Source: Ziziphus jujuba (Eukaryota; Streptophyta; Magnoliopsida; Rosales; Rhamnaceae). Taken from it: a stretch of 64,000 bases of DNA. How positions within the stretch are numbered: the first letter of the stretch is position 1; the number at the start of each line of letters is the position of its first letter. Location of the stretch: the NCBI RefSeq assembly GCF_031755915.1, contig NC_083387.1:24988501-25052500 (forward strand), written 5' to 3'. The translations under genes were made by a program, and so were the position numbers. The notes below the pieces were generated by a model that worked only from the letters and a program-made list of their open reading frames with translations, ran no database searches and was not told where the DNA came from. Below, in pieces: positions 58,001 through 64,000 of this stretch.

Positions 58001-58160
58001 ACCCTCGAAGATTAGAGTTATTCAAACTCGGGCAACAAATTTGCATCGAGACAAACGGAAAGGAAGCTTTAAGACGGGTAAAACGAGAGAATAGACACGG
58101 ATGGGATGCACAACAATGCACAGTCCCTTAGGAATACTAGAACCAGGCTCTTATACCAAC
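55054..58160 (-). mobile_element. Internal region 1 of the family A array (largely non-coding)
   Basis: A polypurine complement is at 55054 and a decayed PBS (GCTCTTATACCA, 58147-58158) is beside the right LTR. It has about 500 bases (55560-56080) with no partner in internal region 2. Only short pol-like relics are visible, with no usable frame. Confidence 0.82.
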
Positions 58161-61087
58161 TGTCAGGACCCGTCCAGAATTCCTTCCCCGGAACCCTAAA
58201 CAAGCCCCGATCCCAGGGAAATACCACCAAACCTTCGAACGGAAAATCCGGCAGCACCTCCCCTAAGGTTAGGACTAACCAAAAAAATTTCCTGCACTGA
58301 AAACACACTTCTGTATTCATCCCTTTATTCCTCCCACGATACTACAATTTGATTCCACAAATTTACAGCATTTCAAAATAACAGTAAATCAGTGCATAGA
58401 TAATAACTACACGTCCAATACAATATACAGAGCATTATACAAATAAATGTGGAATTAATACCATGATAGATAAAAAGCAATACAAAATAGAGAGGAAAAA
58501 GGGAAGAAATACTTCTTGAACTTTCGGCAGCGAACTGAGACGTCGGACTCGCCCCGGACGATCAACGTCTCTCAACCTGGACCTAGGGGAACGGAATTTA
58601 AAAACGTGAAATGCTAATCATCTCAGTGAGTGACCCTATCTACTGTACACCTTTAATATTAATAATACACCAAATAAAGAGATTTACTTAATCAATACCG
58701 AACAATTAAATAAATAAATAAATAAACAATTGAGATAACAATTTCTCTCAAAACCCTCACTATTCACTCCGTTGGAAATGTTCCCCTTTTAAAACATTTT
58801 CACAAAACCCGATATTCGTACTTCCCGAAAACAAAGGGACCAAATGATTTAATAAACAACAAATAACTAAATAAATACCCCAAATATAAATAAACTACAA
58901 TAAATTATAATAAATAATTTTGTACTCTTTGGGGTTTGAAATTTCTATCCGAAAAATTTGTATTTGACGCACCACACCATATACCAGTGATGCCCTCCGG
59001 TACCCAGCGTCCTGAGCACCGACTAGCGGGGAGATTAAAGAGAGAAACTTGCAAACGGCACTTCGGCGTCCCGACAGTACCGCTGCTGAAACCATCATCC
59101 CGGCCAAGGAGGGGGATGTCTGTGTGCACTATATAAGACTTGCATGCCCACGGTCCAATGGCAACTCACGGGAGAAATAATAATACTTGCGCGCTGAACC
59201 ACATATACATATACCAGAACACCAATACTGTGTGAATGCGTCTAAAATAATTATTAAACCAACTGTACCGTTTTCCAAAATTACCGTGGAAAATTTACCA
59301 AATTTTCACACTTACCATCCCACATATTTTTGTTCAACAAACAGGTACGAAAACATCGATAACGGATAAAAATAATTTTCCTCGCAACAAGCGGTTCAAC
59401 AAATAATATACCACGGGCATAATTATGAAAATTAAACCACCAATTTGAACAAATAATTTTCTTAAAAATATTCAAACCAATTATGCCCGAAAATAATATA
59501 AAATCCAAACACAACGAATTACTGAAAATACTTGCTCATGTGTAATAAATACAATTAAATTACGATAAAATAATAATCGGGAAATTCTTAGTAACCCAAA
59601 ATTCCGTTTAGTATCAATGGGTAAATATATATATAAAATAATATTTTTCCCGACTATGTTTAAATTCCACCACATGAGCATAATTTCAGATACCAATTTA
59701 ACAGCAATTAAATATAATTAATTATCCCAAAATATTTATTAAAGGTGGGTCACTCACCTGGAGCACGCAATTAAACCATGATCCACCGTGGGATCAATTC
59801 CACGACTCACCGGTGGTCCTAGAACACAATTCACACACAGTCAAATAAATTAATATTTTATTCGGGTAAATAATACCCGGTAACCCGGGGGGTCAAACAC
59901 AAACGTTATCCAAAATTGACAAATTATATGTCTATGGAAAGCTTGTGAGATGAGGATCACATTATCGACCTCCATTGAGTACAATTCGACCGGCGGTGGC
60001 TGGAATTTGGCCGGAAAGTTTCGGCCGAATTTAAACTTGAGGGATCTCTTAAACGGTGGGGATTTTGGGCAATCTAACTCCGGAAATGGACTCAGAGGGG
60101 TCGAAAAATGGTGGAATAGAGGTATGGGTCGAGTTGGGTTGGCCGGAAACGGCGAGAATCGCCGGAAAAACTTAACCGGCTGCCTCCGACTTCACCGGCC
60201 CGATCTGGACGCGTCCGGCAGCGACTGGCCGGGAAAATTGGAGGTTGAGGTCGCGGGGAGCTGGGCTTCACCGGTGGCCGGTGCGTGTGGCTTTCCGGCG
60301 ACTGAAATCTGTCCAAACGGTCGGTCAAAGAGAGAGGGGGAGAGAGTCAAAGGAGAGAGAGAGAGAGAATTCTTGCTGGTTTTTTTTTTTTTTTGACCGG
60401 CTCGGGGAAGAAGGAGACGGGAAGAAAAGGAAAAGAAAAGAGAAGAAGGTGTTTTCCCACGTGGGGAAACGAAAAGAAAAAGAAAAAGAAAAAGAAAAGA
60501 AAAGAAAAGAAAATAAAATAAAATAAAAATAATTAAATAATATTATTACACAAAATAATAATAAAATAATATGATATTATACATGGTTGACATGTGGCAC
60601 CTCACTATGGTGACACATGGTCACATTTATTTAGTCACATGTGGCACATCATTACGCATTTAAAAATAATATTAAAATAACACAGTATTTAAACAAAAAC
60701 TCTACAGGTCCATAACTTTCAAACCACATGTCCAAATCGGACGTGTCGCTAGTCTACGGACTCGTATCGACAAACACTTTACAACCATGCATGAGTCAAA
60801 GCTCAACTTTGCATGAATAAAAAGTCAACTCCGGCACCCCTTGGACAGTTTGGACCTCAACTTATTTTGCTCATAACTTCCAAACCGTAGCTCCGTTTTG
60901 AACGTGCTACTAGTCTACGAACTCATACCAATGTGTACTTCGTAATGGTACCTCAGTCAACCTAGAATTCCAATCGGGTCAAAAAGTCAACTTTTGACCC
61001 CTTCGATCAACGGTCAATGGTCAAAGTCAACAGTTAACCTCGATCAACGTGCAAAAATTCCGACGTGGTTCGGGATGGGGTGTTACA
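58161..61087 (-). mobile_element. 5' LTR of the family A array, abutting PDX1-like pseudogene 2
   Basis: The ends are TGTCAGGACC and GGGGTGTTACA. Right of it at 61088 is PDX1-like coding sequence (the CCACCACCACC Gly-run region). The base run after the LTR (CCAAC) has no matching duplication at 36343-36347 (TAAAC), so the left part of the target is elsewhere or deleted. Putative intron 58583-59757; GC island about 58976-59178. Confidence 0.9.
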
Positions 61088-61837
61088 CCAACCACCACCA
61101 CCACCAACAAATTGGGCCAAAGGAAGCTCCAACGGCAGCTCGGAGTATCCGAGCACCATACCATTATGATCAATTGCGAGAGTTTTAATTTTGTCCATTA
61201 CTATTTCAGCTTCGCAATATTCCTTTGAACCCCGTTTTCCAAAAGGCCTACAAAATTCCAAAAAGTAATTCTTATTATTATAATTATTACTTTTGAATAT
61301 CAATATTCCATCTTGATATCTTTATCAAAGCAGCTCCTTCACTCACCCTCTTCAATGCCTCTCCGAGACTTTTACATTCACAAACAAAAGGTGTATCATA
61401 GTTCTGCTTGTTCAGGTAATTATTATTTTTACCATTATTACTATTGCATGAGTAGTACTCGTCATCACCATCATCATCTTCCCCAATTAATTCTTGGCAT
61501 TCGTAGATATAGCCGACGCCGATGGCTTCCAGTATCTGCGCTTCGCCAGAGTTTCCGGCCCTGCATTTCGCCATAACCAGAATCCTTACAGCTTTCTTGA
61601 TTTCCTTGATCTTGTTGATGAGGGACGCAGTGATCACGTAATTTTTAGAAGACGAAGAATAAGAGATCGGATTAATTACCAAAACAGCGCACGCTTCGGC
61701 TCGTTCGGCATGCTTGGCTTGCTTCCTATTTGTGACTTCGACCACGGCCCCCCATGCAGGATTCTAGTGTTGTTGCTCTTGCTGACCATGACTTTAATGG
61801 CGGCCTCAATAATATTCGTGCTCTTGGTGGTCGCCAT
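61088..61837 (-). pseudogene. PDX1: PDX1-like (PDX1.2-type) pseudogene 2, cut by an LTR
   Basis: The start codon is 61835-61837. It is paralogous to 13027-13917. Words in order are KHAERAEACAVLVINP, IKKAVRILVMAKCRAG (which keeps the first active-site lysine region), GEAQILEAIGVGYIYECQEL, VCECKSLGEALKRVSEGAAL and LELPLAQFVGGGGG. It is broken by a 1-base loss in the GGGGGG run near 61747-61753, and by a shift after about 61290. It lacks the 2-bp insertion of pseudogene 1, so the two copies died independently. Everything after the Gly run is lost at the LTR junction. The second catalytic lysine region is not recognisable. Confidence 0.82.
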
Positions 61838-62733
61838 CGTCCATGAGACAGAACCATACTATTATTAGAAGCTTTTAGTTTAAGAATTATATAAATTTTC
61901 ATGTGAATATAACCTAGTTTTGATTTGTGAGAATTGTATTTTATATAAAGAGAACAAGTCCTGTAGAAGAGTGGTGACACAGTCTGGTCGATCTTTTTTC
62001 CAATGTAGATTATGATTGTCATTGAGGTGATATGGCCCATATACAACACCTTGATTTTAGAAATTTTAATTTTTATAAACATTCCCTGCATGTACTTAAC
62101 AACATCCCAAAAAATAAATAAATAAATAAATAAAATTAATATTTTTATATTTTTACCCTTCAATGTATAATAAAACAATTTTTTAAAAAAATTTATTACT
62201 ATAAATAAATGAAGTATATAAAAAAAAATTTAAAAAAAAAACCTAACTAAATGGCATCTGATTAAACACTTTACAATAAACTACTAGTCCCTCGCATTTC
62301 ATTAGTCTCAGTTTAAACACTGTATACTAAACTTCTAGTCAACTTTTATACATTTTACTTAAAATGGCATTTAAAATTATTTTTCATTGATCTGTTAAAA
62401 AGTAAAATAATAATAATAATTATTATTATTTATAATTTATTGGCAAAATCGACAATTTAAGAAAAATTTGTTAACTTAGAAGGAAGTGTATCATTGGCTA
62501 AGAAAGGTTGCAAGCTGCATTTGGTGCTTGACTTTAAAGCCATAAAACAAAACAAAAGGCAGTAGCTTGTTAGAGTACATGCATACAAGCATCTGGTCGT
62601 GACTAGCTACTTGCTGTCCACAAACTACGAGAATTATTTAAATTGAAATTTACTTATATATAATTCAATCCATCATACCCTTGCTTCATTTAGTTTAATA
62701 CAGATAATGTATATATAATATATGTAACATTAA
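61838..62733. other. Intergenic DNA between PDX1-like pseudogene 2 and the unit 3 ABCG 3' end
   Basis: About 61838-62240 matches 13918-14330 and about 62290-62733 matches 16640-17220. The 2.3 kb separating these in unit 2 is absent. It contains AATA and ATT simple repeats and no gene. Confidence 0.65.
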
Positions 62734-63423
62734 TTAATTATTATCTCCATGCAATGGTGTAGCATTGGGAGTCTCCAAAACTTGTATCGTCTGCTTAGGA
62801 GGCGTTACTGCCCTGAAAGCTAACTTACCAGTCTTGATTTTCTCCTTTATCTTGATGATACTCAAGAAAAAAATCCGATAAATAACCACCATTCCTAGCA
62901 AAACAGCCAAATCAACCCACTTGGAATAAGCCATTTCCACTTGCCATTTATTAATCAAAATTTCTTCTCCATTTATAGTTGGTGGTCCTCCAATTTCACC
63001 ATTAAGGAACACTAAACCTTCAAACTCATTTTTGAACAATCCTTGGAAGGCAAACCTATGGAAAGAAATGTAGTAAAGTGGGTATCTCCAAAAATAATTT
63101 GGGAGATCTTTTGGCAATCTGAAAAATCCACCAGCTAGCATCATAAATGCTTGAACTCCAGCTCCTGTTATTATTCCCATTAGAAAATTTGGCACAAGAC
63201 TTGCTATAATCATCATTAGGCTCTCAATCAGCATCATGCAGGCAAATAGCACGCACAGAAAGTATAAGAAATGTTGATACTCTTTTTGAAGTCCAGGAAG
63301 ATAATAAGATAGTGCTCCAGGTATCACTGAAATGATTATCAAGTATGGCAAGGCTGAAAATGTGTTGCCCATCACAAACGCTGTGACACCATAGTGCCCA
63401 TTTAGTCTTTCTCTCTCAAATAC
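62734..63423 (-). CDS. ABCG: Last exon of the unit 3 ABCG half-transporter (partial gene, intact exon)
   Basis: The 230-codon exon, including the stop, starts after a TTCAG acceptor with VFERERLNGHYG. It encodes the C-terminal ABC2-type membrane domain with hydrophobic stretches LIIISVIPGALSYYL, FLCVLFACMMLIESLMMIIA, LMGIITGAGVQAFMMLAGGF and VDLAVLLGMVVIYRIFFLSI, the loop NYFWRYPLYYISFHRFAFQG, and a basic cytosolic tail ending HGDNN. Relatives are ABCG11/ABCG1-type plasma-membrane half-transporters that export lipids for cuticle or suberin. The rest of the gene lies beyond the window, so its activity cannot be judged. This exon is the best preserved of the cluster. Confidence 0.88.
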   Translation of the reverse strand, partial: VFERERLNGHYGVTAFVMGNTFSALPYLIIISVIPGALSYYLPGLQKEYQHFLYFLCVLFACMMLIESLMMIIASLVPNFLMGIITGAGVQAFMMLAGGFFRLPKDLPNYFWRYPLYYISFHRFAFQGLFKNEFEGLVFLNGEIGGPPTINGEEILINKWQVEMAYSKWVDLAVLLGMVVIYRIFFLSIIKIKEKIKTGKLAFRAVTPPKQTIQVLETPNATPLHGDNN

Positions 63424-64000
63424 CTGAATTTTCACAAGAACAAAAAAATAAAAGAAAGAAAGGAATTAATAATTAATCAAATGGTGTATATATTCTAATG
63501 GATATATTTGTAAATGAATTAGAAAATGATGATGGCTAACTGCTAGCTATAGAATTTGTGGATATTTACACTTCCATTTGATTTTAAAAAAATTTCACTC
63601 TTTTATTTTCGCTTTTTTTTTTTTTCCCCTTCAAGTTTAAACAAATTTTACTATATTTGTCTCTCAAGTTTATAGAGAAATGGTAATTAAAGTCTAACCA
63701 AATAGTAATTAAAGCATGACATCGGGGGAACCTACTCGTTTACCAATCTTAATAGTGACATGACAATATTGTTTTATTTGTTTGGAAGTGAGGTTTGATA
63801 ACAAGGTTTTTTTTTTTTAATTTTTATATCTTAAATTATATATAATTTGTTTACTTTAATGATTTATTAATGTTAATTGATGGTAGTTAGATATATTTAT
63901 TAACTATAAATATAAGTAAAAAGCATAAATATAAAATAAAATACAATTTAAAATTAAGTTAGTTTTTATCTTTTTATTTTTTCATTCTTTAACATTTGAA
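63424..64000 (-). other. Intron of the unit 3 ABCG gene, running off the window
   Basis: 63424-63790 matches 17887-18270 and about 63805-64000 matches 28480-28645. The Ty3 family C element is absent here, so this copy shows the empty target site. No exon is visible. Confidence 0.8.

Noticed and set aside
36343..61092. A single target-site duplication enclosing the whole Ty3 complex
   Set aside because: The left flank TAAAC and right flank CCAAC do not match, and the left side does not continue the PDX1-like gene found at the right side.
1..64000. CRISPR arrays, operons, riboswitches or prokaryotic promoters
   Set aside because: The intron-containing genes and plant LTR elements show this is eukaryotic nuclear DNA, and no regularly spaced repeat array of CRISPR type is present.

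Overview
This 64 kb window is nuclear DNA of a flowering plant, most likely a eudicot. It is AT-rich, its genes have introns, and it is filled with nested Ty1/copia, Ty3/gypsy and TRIM-type LTR elements, MITE-like sequences and microsatellites. No rRNA gene, tRNA gene or CRISPR array was recognised, and the species cannot be named from the sequence.

The only host genes are remains of a tandem array of half-size ABC transporters of the ABCG/WBC type (ABCG11/ABCG1-like), all on the minus strand. Each is followed downstream by a degenerate copy of a PDX1-like gene (vitamin B6 synthase subunit, closest in character to the non-catalytic PDX1.2 type). Unit 1 (8916-10554) keeps only ABCG exons 1-3, has a 1-bp frameshift beside the Walker A motif, and is cut by a copia element. 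Unit 2 has PDX1-like pseudogene 1 (13027-13917) and an ABCG gene (17221-33707). That gene has a nonsense codon in exon 3, a D-to-Y change in the D-loop, one undetected exon, a 17-bp C-terminal indel and a 10.2-kb Ty3 insertion in its last intron. Unit 3 has PDX1-like pseudogene 2 (61088-61837) and an intact ABCG last exon (62734-63423) that runs off the window.

Layout. 1-1440: AT-rich DNA. About 1441-8915: 3'-truncated copia element, itself carrying a Ty3 solo LTR (2854-5745, TSD TCTAA). 8916-18277: units 1 and 2. 18278-28474: degenerate Tekay-like Ty3 element. 28475-33707: ABCG exons 6-1, with a three-LTR TRIM array and a MITE-like hairpin in intron 4. 33708-36347: AT-rich upstream DNA. 36348-41369: Ty3 LTR containing a younger nested solo LTR (TSD CAAGA). 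About 41516-48165: rearranged Ty3 element with the order pol 3' end, LTR, gag, pol. 48166-61087: tandem Ty3 array LTR-internal-LTR-internal-LTR, whose outermost LTR abuts PDX1-like pseudogene 2. 61088-64000: unit 3.

Most noteworthy structure: the long (2.3-2.9 kb) LTRs of two Ty3 families share one architecture. It consists of a dense array of W-box cores, a promoter-like segment (with paired G-boxes in one family), a GC-rich segment with a sense ORF seen in several copies of one family, and a donor/acceptor pair about 0.9-1.3 kb apart suggesting an intron inside the LTR. Within that interval lies a conserved GC island in one family and a minisatellite in the other. A second pattern is that three unrelated LTR families here all occur as shared-LTR tandem or permuted structures.
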